The position numbers and the translations under genes were made by a program. Positions 1 through 9,100 of a DNA stretch of 64,000 nt are shown one piece after another. This stretch comes from Rugamonas violacea (lineage in GTDB: Bacteria; Pseudomonadota; Gammaproteobacteria; Burkholderiales; Burkholderiaceae_D). The notes below the pieces were generated by a model. It was not told the DNA's origin and did no database searches. It saw only the letters and a list, made by a program, of their open reading frames with translations. Each line of letters begins with the position of its first letter. The stretch's first letter is position 1. The stretch is taken from contig NZ_JAEMNU010000031.1 in the NCBI RefSeq assembly GCF_016461825.1, positions 164,958 through 228,957 on the forward strand, in the 5' to 3' direction.

Positions 1-2027
1 TCCAGCGGATCGACCTCCAGCGACCATTTGACCCGGCTCTTCATCGCCCGCAAGGTCTCCGTCCACACCTTCAGGAAGGCCTGCAAGGCCGGCCGCGAGG
101 GCGACTCCACCAACAACTGGGCGCGGTCCACATTGTGCACCCGCGTCATGCTCATCGGAATCGGATCGTTGATCGTGATGCCGGGATGTTCCACGCAATC
201 GCGCGCCAGACTCAAGAATTCGATGGCCGTGGCCAGCTCGGCCGCCTCGGCGCGCAACAGCGCCTGGAACAGATAGGGCGGCAGGTCGGCCTGCTCGCGC
301 TCCTCCAGCAAGGCCGTGGCGAAATGGTCGTAGTCGTGGTTGACCACCGCGCCGTACAGCGGATGCTGGGTGTAGCGGGTCTGGATCAACACCTCGCTGG
401 CGCTGCCGCCCTCGGTCTGGGCGGCGCGGCCGGCGCGGCCGGCCACCTGCATCAGCTGGGCGAACAGGCGCTCGCTGGCGCGGTAATCCTGCGAGAACAG
501 CGCGGTGTCCGGATTCATGATGCCGACCAGGGTCAGCTTCTTGAAATCGTGCCCCTTGGCGACCATCTGCGTGCCGATCAAAATGTCCACCTCGCCACGG
601 TGGACGCTGTCGAAGGCCTCCTGCGCGCTGCCCTTCTTGCGCGTCGAGTCGGCGTCGATGCGCAAGATGCGCGCCTCGGGGAACAGCGCCTGCAGACCCT
701 CCTCGACGCGCTGGGTGCCGCGTCCCAGCGGTTGCAGGTCGACGTTGCCGCAGGTCGGGCAGTGGCGCGGGATGCGCATCTCCAGGCTGCAATGGTGGCA
801 GCGCAGCCGGTGTTCCGGCTTGTGCAGCACCATGAACGAGGTGCAACGGGTGCATTCGCTGATCCAGCCGCAGGATTCGCAGCAGATCACCGGCGAATAG
901 CCGCGCCGGTTGAGGAACAGCAGCGACTGCTCGCCGCGCTCGAGGCGCTGGCGCAGGGCCGCCACCAGCTGCGCCGTCAGGCCGTCCTTGGGCTTGTCGC
1001 GCTCCATGTCGAGCAGCCTGACCTGCGGCAGCACGGCGTTCTTGACGGCGCGTTCGCGCAGCTCCAGGCGGCGGTAGCGCCCGGTCCGGGCGTGGTGCCA
1101 GCTCTCCAGCGAGGGCGTGGCCGAGCCCAGCACGATGGGGATGCCGAGCTGCCAGGCGCGCCACACGGCCAAGTCGCGCGCCGAGTAGCGCAGCCCCTCC
1201 TGCTGTTTGTACGAGGGGTCGTGCTCCTCGTCGATGACGATCATCTTCAAGTGCGGCAACGACGCCAGGATGGCCAGCCGGGTGCCCAGCACGATGCGCG
1301 CCTGGCCCTGGTGGGCGGCCAGCCAGTGCAGCATGCGCTCGCCCTCGGACAGGCTGCTGTGCAGGGTGGCCAGCATGACGCCGGGGAAGCGGGCGCGGAT
1401 GTTGCCCTCCAGCTGGGGCGTCAGGTTGATCTCCGGCACCAGAATCAGGATCTGGCCCTGCGGCTCGCGCGCCAGCACCTGGGCGCAGGCCTGCAGGTAG
1501 ACCTCGGTCTTGCCGCTGCCGGTGACGCCGTACAGCAGGGTCGGCTTGAAGCCCCGGGCGGCGCCGATGGCGTCGGCCGCCTCCTGCTGCGCCGGATTGA
1601 GCCGCGGCATGTCGAGCGGCGTGCCGTCGTGCACGGCGTCGTGCTTGGCCAGCTTCTTCAGCGCGCGGTCGAGCGCCACGGTGGTCAGCACGCGCAGGTT
1701 CTTCGGCAGACCGGGCAGGGCCACCTCGCCCAGCGGCCGCTGGTAGTAGTCGGCGGCGAAGCCGGCCAGCGCCAGCCATTGCGGCGACAGCGGCGACAGC
1801 TGGGAGCGCACCGCCAGGGCGTCCTTGAGCTTGGCCTCGGGCACGTCCGTGTGGTGGGCGATGCCGACGATCAGGCCGATCACCTCGCGCCGGCCGAAGG
1901 GCAGCAGGGCCAGCTGGCCGATTTGCGGTTCGTTTGCGGCATCGCAAACCCAGCGGTAGTCGAATACGGCGTTGAGTGGCGTATCGAGCACGATTTGAAG
2001 AATGCAATGATGGGGAATGCCGTGCAT
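1..2027 (-). CDS. priA: Primosomal protein N' (PriA helicase), 3' end just outside window
   Basis: Superfamily 2 helicase that restarts stalled replication forks by reloading the replisome. Reading leftward from ATG at 2027 the frame stays open to the window edge (675 codons). The last residues visible, KWSLEVDPL, match the family C-terminus, so only a few codons are missing. The Walker A Lys (GSGKT) is residue 173 and a DEEH box follows. Zinc-binding pairs CESC, CTRC, CHHC and CPTC are present. The N-terminal DNA-binding domain starts around LDTPLNAVFDYRW (residue 14 on). Only about 64 residues separate the end of that domain (PKNLRV, about 109) from the Walker Lys, roughly 58 fewer than in E. 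coli PriA as I recall it, so most of the winged-helix domain seems absent. CAGGA six bases upstream supports the start. Confidence 0.95.
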   Translation of the reverse strand, partial: MHGIPHHCILQIVLDTPLNAVFDYRWVCDAANEPQIGQLALLPFGRREVIGLIVGIAHHTDVPEAKLKDALAVRSQLSPLSPQWLALAGFAADYYQRPLGEVALPGLPKNLRVLTTVALDRALKKLAKHDAVHDGTPLDMPRLNPAQQEAADAIGAARGFKPTLLYGVTGSGKTEVYLQACAQVLAREPQGQILILVPEINLTPQLEGNIRARFPGVMLATLHSSLSEGERMLHWLAAHQGQARIVLGTRLAILASLPHLKMIVIDEEHDPSYKQQEGLRYSARDLAVWRAWQLGIPIVLGSATPSLESWHHARTGRYRRLELRERAVKNAVLPQVRLLDMERDKPKDGLTAQLVAALRQRLERGEQSLLFLNRRGYSPVICCESCGWISECTRCTSFMVLHKPEHRLRCHHCSLEMRIPRHCPTCGNVDLQPLGRGTQRVEEGLQALFPEARILRIDADSTRKKGSAQEAFDSVHRGEVDILIGTQMVAKGHDFKKLTLVGIMNPDTALFSQDYRASERLFAQLMQVAGRAGRAAQTEGGSASEVLIQTRYTQHPLYGAVVNHDYDHFATALLEEREQADLPPYLFQALLRAEAAELATAIEFLSLARDCVEHPGITINDPIPMSMTRVHNVDRAQLLVESPSRPALQAFLKVWTETLRAMKSRVKWSLEVDPL

Positions 2028-2111
2028 CAGTCCTGCCGATCTACAAAAGTCACGCTGGGAATCATGGGAAATCGCTGCAAAAACCGCGCCCGCCGGGGCG
2101 CCGGATGGTAG

Positions 2112-2142
2112 CCACAGTTTGTGTGGATAACTTTGTGGACAA
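2112..2142 (+). repeat. 31-bp direct repeat, copy 1
   Basis: Identical over 31 bases to 2558-2588, 446 bases away in the same orientation. It begins CCACAGTTTGTG and ends TTTGTGGACAA, and contains one perfect DnaA box (2122-2130). Confidence 0.9.
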
Positions 2143-2557
2143 AGGAAAATTAATACGGAGAAACGGCACCCGATGTACTCGCCCGTATCGTAAACCGGGC
2201 AAAAAACACAAAATATTTACCTTTATAATCAAGCACTTGGAAAATGCCTCCTAGGGGACGGCAAATTCGCGTTTTTTCCCCGCCGCTGTGCATAAGTGAA
2301 GTATTTAGACCGCAATTTTGCGTGAAATCAAGTACTTTTTGCGGCCCGGCGAAAAAGTTATCCACTGATGCGGCGCGGCATGGACGGCGCCGGGCGATCC
2401 GCATTCTACACATGCCTTGGCAACAAGGTTTGTTTAAGGTCAAGCGAGTTATCCCGCCAAAAATCGTGCCCGCCGATAGTGCAGCGCAGCATGAAGCTCA
2501 GTCAAAACCTCGACATGATGGCTAAGTAGCGGTTTACTAAGTACTTTTCATTTTTAT

Positions 2558-2588
2558 CCACAGTTTGTGTGGATAACTTTGTGGACAA
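2558..2588 (+). repeat. 31-bp direct repeat, copy 2
   Basis: Second identical copy of the 31-base element at 2112-2142. Here the left edge overlaps an additional inward-facing DnaA box (2554-2562), so this copy holds a box pair. Confidence 0.9.
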
Positions 2589-2782
2589 TGAGTAAATAGC
2601 CCCCCGCCACCCTTGGGATAAGGTTTACAAACTACCAAAACTTGGTCGAAAGACCAAAAATTAAACTGTTTAAAATCAATTACTTGCGGGATTATCAAGG
2701 GCGGAGGAAATTGTGCTGCCTGTTATTTCCGCAGTAAAAAAAATTGTGCATAAGTCGCTCTGCGGGACTGGACAAGGGGATG

Positions 2783-2816
2783 AAAAAAGGGCACGTTTCA
2801 GGCGAAACGTGCCCTT
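2783..2816 (-). terminator. Rho-independent terminator after hemE
   Basis: Perfect 13-bp stem AAGGGCACGTTTC / GAAACGTGCCCTT (2787-2799 and 2804-2816) with a 4-base loop. Read on the minus strand it is followed by six T (2783-2788, partly within the stem). It lies 16 bases past the hemE stop codon. Confidence 0.9.
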
Positions 2817-2831
2817 GGTGCAGGTACCAGC

Positions 2832-3914
2832 TCAGGCGCCGCGCTGGGCCCGGCTCTGTGTGTGCACCGCTTCGACCATCGCCGCCACCGCCTCGGGTTG
2901 GGTGAACTGCGAGATGCCATGGCCCAGGTTGAAGACGTGGCCGCCGCCGTCGGCCGGCTTGCCGAAGGCGGCCAGCACCTTGGCCACCTCGGCGCCGATC
3001 TGTGCCGGGTTGGCGAACAGGATGGCCGGGTCCAGATTGCCCTGCAGGCCGACCTTGTGGCCGACCAGCGCGCGCGCCTTGGCCAGGTCGACGGTCCAGT
3101 CCAGGCCGACCGCGTCGGCGCCGATGTCGGCGATCTGCTCGATCCACTGGCCGCCGCCCTTGGTGAAGACGATGGCCGGGATCTTGACGCCGTCCTTGTC
3201 GCGCTTCAGTTGGGCCACCACCTGCCGCATGTAGCGCAGCGAAAACTCCTGGTAGGCGCCGTCGGCCAGCGCGCCGCCCCAGGAGTCGAAGATCATCACG
3301 GCCTGGGCGCCGGCGTCGATCTGGGCGTTCAGGTAGTCGGCCACCGAGCGGGCGTTGATGGCCAGGATGTGGTGCATCAGCTCGGGGCGGTTGTACAGCA
3401 TCTTTTTAATCGTGTGGAACTCGCGCGAGCCCTGCCCCTCGACCATGTAGCAGGCCAGCGTCCACGGGCTGCCGGAGAAACCGATCAGCGGCACCCGGCC
3501 GTTCAACTCGGTGCGGATCTGCGTCACCGCCTTGAACACGTAGTCCAGCGCGTCCGGCTCCGGCGCGCGCAGCGCCATGACCTCCTGCTCGGTGCGCAGC
3601 GGACGCTCGAACTTCGGTCCCTCGCCGTCGACGAAGTACAGGCCCAGGCCCATCGCGTCCGGCACCGTCAGGATGTCGGAGAACAGGATCGCCGCGTCCA
3701 GCGGGAAGCGGTCGATCGGCTGCAAGGTCACCTCGGTGGCGTAGTCGGGGTTCTTCGCCAGGCCGAGGAAGGAGCCGGCCCGCTCGCGGGTGGCGCGGTA
3801 TTCCGGCAGGTAGCGCCCGGCCTGACGCATCAGCCAGACAGGCGTGTATTCGGTGGGCTGGCGCAGCAGCGCGCGCAAGAAGGTGTCGTTCTGGAGCGGG
3901 GCGAATTGTGGCAT
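2832..3914 (-). CDS. hemE: Uroporphyrinogen decarboxylase
   Basis: Cytoplasmic enzyme of haem biosynthesis that decarboxylates the four acetate side chains of uroporphyrinogen III to give coproporphyrinogen III. The 360-residue product has the usual family length. It carries the N-terminal signature [15 protein letters not shown] (about residues 25-39), the catalytic-Asp region [13 protein letters not shown], and the [14 protein letters not shown] and FDSWGG motifs. I chose ATG 3914 ([17 protein letters not shown]), where family similarity begins. The frame stays open further upstream but that part reads as noise. No strong ribosome-binding site is visible. It is transcribed alone and ends at a strong terminator, and is divergent from the S9 peptidase gene. 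Confidence 0.96.
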   Translation of the reverse strand: MPQFAPLQNDTFLRALLRQPTEYTPVWLMRQAGRYLPEYRATRERAGSFLGLAKNPDYATEVTLQPIDRFPLDAAILFSDILTVPDAMGLGLYFVDGEGPKFERPLRTEQEVMALRAPEPDALDYVFKAVTQIRTELNGRVPLIGFSGSPWTLACYMVEGQGSREFHTIKKMLYNRPELMHHILAINARSVADYLNAQIDAGAQAVMIFDSWGGALADGAYQEFSLRYMRQVVAQLKRDKDGVKIPAIVFTKGGGQWIEQIADIGADAVGLDWTVDLAKARALVGHKVGLQGNLDPAILFANPAQIGAEVAKVLAAFGKPADGGGHVFNLGHGISQFTQPEAVAAMVEAVHTQSRAQRGA

Positions 3915-4085
3915 GAAGGGCAGTCGGAGCTGGAGGAAAGACGCTATTATCGCACCCCCCGGCCGATTTTTACGCATACCCGACTGCCCCGCCGGGCCAA
4001 GTTTCGCTGGAAGATTGTCCTTGCTTTCACTATGATGCCTAGCAGCCCGCGCCGCGACCCGGCCATCCCACCTTCTGGAGCGACC

Positions 4086-6122
4086 ATGACCATCGATACC
4101 GCCACCGACCACGCCACCTCCCCCCACGCCAGCGCGCCCTTCGGCACTTGGCCGTCGAGCATCGGCGCGGCGCGCGTGGCGGCCGGCGCCACGCCGCTGA
4201 GCCAACTGGCGCTGGGCGGCGCCGACGGCGGCGACATCTTCTGGCTGGCCGGCCGCGCCGCCGAGGCGGGCCGCAACACCCTGCTGCGCCACCACGGCGC
4301 GCGGGCCGACGAGCTGACCCCGGCGCCCTTCAATGTGCGCAGCCGGGTACACGAATACGGCGGCGGCGCCTACGCGGTCGACGGCGATACCCTCTATTTC
4401 TCGCATTTCGCCGACAACCTGCTGTACCGCTGCGAGATTGGCGGCAACGGCGACGCCGCCGCCGCGCCGCGGGCGTTGACCCGGCCGGGCCGCCAGCGCC
4501 ACGCCGACTTCGTCGTCGACCGCCGCCGCCAACGCTTGATCAGCGTGCGCGAGCTGCACGGCGATGGCGCGGCGCCGCCCGACAACTGCCTGTGCGCCAT
4601 CGGCGCCGACGGCGTGGAAACCATCCTGGTGCAAGGCAGCGACTTCTACGCCGCGCCGCGCCTGTCGCCGGACGGCCGCGCGCTGGCCTGGCTGAGCTGG
4701 GACCATCCGCGCATGCCGTGGCAGGGCACCGAGCTGTGGCTGGCCGCCGTCAACGACGACGGCAGCCTGGCCACGCCCACGCTAATCGCCGGCGGCGCCG
4801 AGGAGGCCATCTGCCAGCCGGAATGGGCGCCCGACAACCGCCTGTACTTCGTCTCCGACCGCAGCGGCTGGTGGAACCTGTACCGCCTGGACGAACAGGA
4901 CGAACAGGACGAGCAGGACGAACCGGACGGCCGGCGCCGCGTCGAAGCGCTGTGCCCGATGCAGGCCGAATTCGCCACGCCGCACTGGACTTTCGGCGGC
5001 TCGATGTACGGCTTCCGCTCGGCCCGGGAGATCGTCTGCACCTACATCGAGCAGGGCGTCAGCAAGCTGGCCCGCCTGCCTCTGGGCGGCGGCAGGCTGG
5101 AGGCCATCGCCAATCCCTACCAGGAGATCCGCGAGCTGCGCGTCGGCGCCGGCTGCGTCGTCCTGCTGGGCGGCGGCCCGAGCATCGCGCTGGAACTGGC
5201 GCGCATCGAGCTCACCGGCGAAGAGGTCGAGGTGCTGGCGCAGTCGAGCGCCGAGCTGCCGGCCAGCGCCGACCTGTCGCTGCCGGCCAGCCTGCGCTAC
5301 CCCAGCGCCAACGGCCGCGAGTCGCACGCCTTCTTCTACCCGCCCTGCAACAGCAAGATCAACGGCCCGGCCGGCGCACTGCCGCCGGTGATCGTCATCA
5401 GCCACGGCGGGCCGACCGGCATGACCACCAACACCTTGAAGCTGGCCACCCAGTTCTGGACCAGCCGCGGCTTCGGCGTGCTCGACGTGAACTACGGCGG
5501 CAGCAGCGGCTTCGGCCGCGCCTACCGCGACGCCCTCAAGGGCCAGTGGGGCATCGTCGACGTCGAGGACTGCATCGCCGGCGCGCAGGCGCTGGTGGCG
5601 CGCGGCCTGGCCGACCCCGAGCGGCTGATCATCCGTGGCGGCAGCGCCGGCGGCCTGACCACCTTGTGCGCACTGACCTTCCACGACGTCTTCAAGCTCG
5701 GCGCCAGCTACTACGGCGTGTCCGACCTGAAGGGCCTGGACCTGGACTCGCACAAGTTCGAATCGCACTACAACGCCTACCTGATCGCGCCGCAGCCGGC
5801 CGCCGAGGCGCTGTACCGGGAGCGCTCGCCGATCAACCACACCGACCGCCTGGCGCGGCCGATGATCTTCTTCCAGGGCCTGGACGACAAGGTGGTGCCG
5901 CCGCAGCAGTCCGAGACCATGGTGGCGGCGCTGAAGGCGCGCGGCGTGCCGGTCGCCTACCTGCCGCTGGAAGGCGAGGGCCACGGCTTCCGCAAGGCCG
6001 AAAACATCATCCGCACACTGGAGGCCGAGCTGTACTTCTACCAGCGCATGTTCGGCCTGCACACGCCGGGCGCCGCCGCCCCGGTGGAGATTTACAACCT
6101 GCCGGACGCCCCGGCCGCATGA
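4086..6122 (+). CDS. S9 family peptidase (prolyl oligopeptidase / acylaminoacyl-peptidase type)
   Basis: Serine peptidase of clan SC, likely cleaving short peptides from the N-terminus. The 678-residue protein has an N-terminal beta-propeller region (about 1-400, with TolB/PD40-like stretches such as [17 protein letters not shown]) and a C-terminal alpha/beta hydrolase domain. The catalytic triad is visible: Ser520 in RGGSAGG, Asp601 in GLDDKVVP and His633 in EGHGF. No signal peptide is seen, so it is probably cytoplasmic. GGAG six to nine bases before ATG 4086 supports the start. A 9-base unit repeated four times (4890-4925) encodes [12 protein letters not shown] in a propeller loop. The SNF2 gene starts 13 bases downstream, suggesting co-transcription. 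The exact substrate is unknown. Confidence 0.88.
   Translation: MTIDTATDHATSPHASAPFGTWPSSIGAARVAAGATPLSQLALGGADGGDIFWLAGRAAEAGRNTLLRHHGARADELTPAPFNVRSRVHEYGGGAYAVDGDTLYFSHFADNLLYRCEIGGNGDAAAAPRALTRPGRQRHADFVVDRRRQRLISVRELHGDGAAPPDNCLCAIGADGVETILVQGSDFYAAPRLSPDGRALAWLSWDHPRMPWQGTELWLAAVNDDGSLATPTLIAGGAEEAICQPEWAPDNRLYFVSDRSGWWNLYRLDEQDEQDEQDEPDGRRRVEALCPMQAEFATPHWTFGGSMYGFRSAREIVCTYIEQGVSKLARLPLGGGRLEAIANPYQEIRELRVGAGCVVLLGGGPSIALELARIELTGEEVEVLAQSSAELPASADLSLPASLRYPSANGRESHAFFYPPCNSKINGPAGALPPVIVISHGGPTGMTTNTLKLATQFWTSRGFGVLDVNYGGSSGFGRAYRDALKGQWGIVDVEDCIAGAQALVARGLADPERLIIRGGSAGGLTTLCALTFHDVFKLGASYYGVSDLKGLDLDSHKFESHYNAYLIAPQPAAEALYRERSPINHTDRLARPMIFFQGLDDKVVPPQQSETMVAALKARGVPVAYLPLEGEGHGFRKAENIIRTLEAELYFYQRMFGLHTPGAAAPVEIYNLPDAPAA
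4890..4925 (+). repeat. 9-bp tandem repeat inside the S9 peptidase gene
   Basis: Four consecutive copies of GACGAACAG (third and fourth with one or two changes) code for the acidic run [12 protein letters not shown]. The unit is a multiple of three, so copy-number change would only lengthen or shorten a surface loop. Confidence 0.85.
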
Positions 6123-6135
6123 CCCTGGAACCCGC

Positions 6136-9100
6136 ATGACCGACCCGCAACTGCTCGCCGAATTCGACACCCTCGCGTTCAATGAAAAAATGATCCTGGC
6201 CCTGCTCGCCCTGCTCGGCGAGCCGACCGGCCGCACCAGCATCCTCGATCACATGCGCGCGGCCGGCTTCAAGGACCCGCAGGAACGCACCTACAGCGCC
6301 ACCACGCTCGACGAGCCGATCCACCACCTGGAACGGCTGGCCTTCATCAGCGTCATCACCGGGCGCGGCTACGTCTGCAACCCCAAGCTGCGCTGGCCGG
6401 CGCTGCGCGCCGCCATCGGCGCCCACACGCTGGACCAGCTGTGCCAGGCGCACGACGTGGTGGTGCCATTGCGGCAGAGCTGGAGCACCTTGGAGCCGCG
6501 CAGCTACCGCGCCGGCGTGGCGCGCCTGCGCATGGCGCTGCTGCGCGGCCAGGCGCCGCAGCAGGTGGTGCCGCTGCTGAGCTTTTGCATGGCCAGCTAC
6601 GAGGCGGCCCAGCTGCACCCGATCATCGAGATCCTCGGCCGGCCGTTCGAGGCCGGCATGCTGGCGCGGGTCCACCCGCTGATGCAGGACGACGTGCTGA
6701 CGCTCCTGTTGAACAACGCCCAGCGCGAACCGGCCGGCGCGGCCCAGTTGCGCGCCCACGCCGAGCAGCACGTGCAGCTGCGCCAAACCGCCGGCGACGA
6801 GGTAGCGCCGGCGCTGCGCCTCGGCCTGGCCGAAGACGCCATCCTGTGCGGCCGGCTGGACGAGGCGGCGCGCTACCTGGCGCGCTGCGACGGCGCGCAG
6901 GCGCAATTCTTCGCCAGCGTGGTGCACCTGCTGCGCGGCGAGCACGCCACCGCGCTGAACGGCTTCGAGGCGGCGCTGAAGGCGCTGCGGCGCGAGTCGG
7001 GCAAGCGCAAGCAGCTGTTCCACGGCATCGGCGGACACCTGTACGCGCTGGCCCTGATGCGCAGCGGCGACGCCAAGCTGGCCAAGGCCGCCGAGGCCTA
7101 TCTGGACGCCGCCGTGCGCGCCACGCAAAACCACGACAGCGCCGTCTACCAGCAGCTCGACCTGCTGCGCCAGGTGCGCGCCGGCACGCTGCAGCCGGAG
7201 GCCATCCCGACCCGCGCCTGGGAGACCACGCTGCAGGCGCAGATGTTCCAAAGCCTGCTGTACTACTGGCTGTCGCTGCCGCAGCTGGCGCAGCGCCGCC
7301 TCGAACTCGAAGAGCTGGCGCAACAGGCCGAGGCGGCCGGCTACCTGCTGCTGGCCGGCCAGGCCCTGGCCCTGCTCGGCCACTTGGGCGAGCCGGCGCA
7401 GGCCAAGCGCGCCGCCGCGCTGCGCGAGCGGCTCGGCTTCGCCGACCTGACGCAGTGGTTCGAGCGGCAGGAGTCCTGGCAGCGCCAGCTGACCGCGCTG
7501 ATCAATCTGCACCAGCCGGCCGCGCCGGAACAAACCGGCGCCGCGCGGCTGGCCTGGATGCTGGTCTACGACGCCCGCCACGGCCTGACCGAGGTCGAGC
7601 CGCGCGAGCAGAAGCGCGACGCGCGCGGCGCCTGGAGCAAGGGCCGCGCGGTCGGCCTCAAGCGGCTGCGCTTCGAGTCCGAGCAGATCGACTACCTGAC
7701 GCCGCAGGACTTGCGCGCCGCCGAAGCAATCAGCGTGGCGCACCGCAATTACCACTCCTCCGGCCTGGCCTACGAGGTCGACCCGCAGCGCGCCGCCGTC
7801 GCGCTGATCGGCCACCCGCTGGTGTTCTGGCAGGAGACGCCGGAAACCCGCGTCGAACTGCTGGCCGGCGCACCGGAGCTGCTGATCCGCAAGCGCGGCG
7901 GCAATCTGCATCTGAGCCTGCAACCGGCCATCCCCGACAACAACTCGACCGTCGTCATCAGCCGCGAGACGCCGACCCGGCTGCGCGTGATCGCCATCGC
8001 CGACGAGCACCGCCGCATCGCCGCCATCGTCGGCGACGGCCTGATCGTGCCCGAACACGCCGAGCAGCAGGTGCTGCAGGCGATCGGGGCTATCTCCTCG
8101 CTGGTGACGGTGCAATCCGACATCGGCGGCGCCCACAGCGACGTGCAGCAGGTCGACGCCGACGCCCGCCTGCACGTCCATCTGCTGCCCTACCAGCACG
8201 GCCTGAAGATGCAGTTGCTGGTGCGCCCGCTCGACGGCGGCGCCTACTACGCGCCGGGCGACGGCGCCGAGACCCTGATCGCCGACGCCGGCGGCAAGCC
8301 GGCGCAGACCCGGCGCGACCTGAACGCCGAGCGCGACGCCGAGCGCCAGTTGGTCGGCAAGTGCCCGATCCTGGAAGAGGCCGAGCAGGACCACGGCGAG
8401 TGGCTGCTGGGTCAACCGGCGCTGTGCCTGCAACTGCTGGCCGAGCTGCAGGCGCTGAACCCGGACAGCATCGTGCTGGCCTGGCCCGAGGGCGAGAGCT
8501 TCCGCATCACCAAGAAGGTCGACAGCAAGCAGCTGCGCCTGACCATCAAGAGCCACAAGGACTGGTTCGCCGCCAGCGGCGAGCTGCAGGTCGACGAGGA
8601 GCAGGTGATGGACCTGCGCACCCTGCTCGAACTGGTCCGCAGCGGCAAGGGCCGCTTCATCGAACTGGGCGAGAACCGCTTCCTGGCGCTGGCCGAGGAG
8701 CTGCACCGCCGTTTGTCCGAGGTCTCGGCCTACGGCGAGTTGAGCGCCGACGGCGTGCGCCTGCACCCGCTGGCCGCCTTCGCGCTGGAGGAGCTGGCCG
8801 ACGAGGCCGGCGGCCTGAAAGCCGACCAGGCCTGGCGCGAGCATCTGGCGCGCATGCAGGCGCAGACCGAGTTCGTGCCGCAGCTGCCCAGCACCTTGCA
8901 GGCCGAGCTGCGCGACTACCAGCACGAGGGCTACGACTGGCTGGCCCGCCTGGCCCACTGGGGCGTCGGCGCCTGCTTGGCCGACGACATGGGCCTGGGC
9001 AAAACCTTGCAGGCGCTGGCGCTGATTTTGTCGCGCGCGCCGCAGGGGCCGACCCTGGTGGTGGCGCCGACCTCGGTGTGCATGAACTGGATCAGCGAGG

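Larger units (their letters stand above)
2112..2753. promoter_or_regulatory. Cluster of DnaA boxes in the priA-hemE intergenic region
   Basis: The stretch 2028-2782 holds no convincing gene. It carries five exact matches to the DnaA-box consensus TTATNCACA: 2122-2130 (-), 2287-2295 (-), 2554-2562 (+), 2568-2576 (-) and 2745-2753 (-), plus one single-mismatch box at 2358-2366 (+). Two of them (2554 and 2568) face each other five bases apart. An AT-rich segment (about 2610-2700) lies between the outer boxes, with a small GAAA-loop hairpin at 2642-2657. The palindrome AAGTACTT occurs at 2330-2337 and 2539-2546. This looks like a DnaA-binding locus: a replication origin, a DnaA-titrating or reactivating site, or DnaA control of priA. 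No dnaA, dnaN or rpmH is visible nearby. Confidence 0.6.

Noticed and set aside
135-2111. Long plus-strand open frame (658 codons) opposite priA
   Set aside because: Composition is Arg/Gln/Gly/Leu noise typical of antisense frames in high-GC genes; the minus strand encodes an unmistakable PriA.
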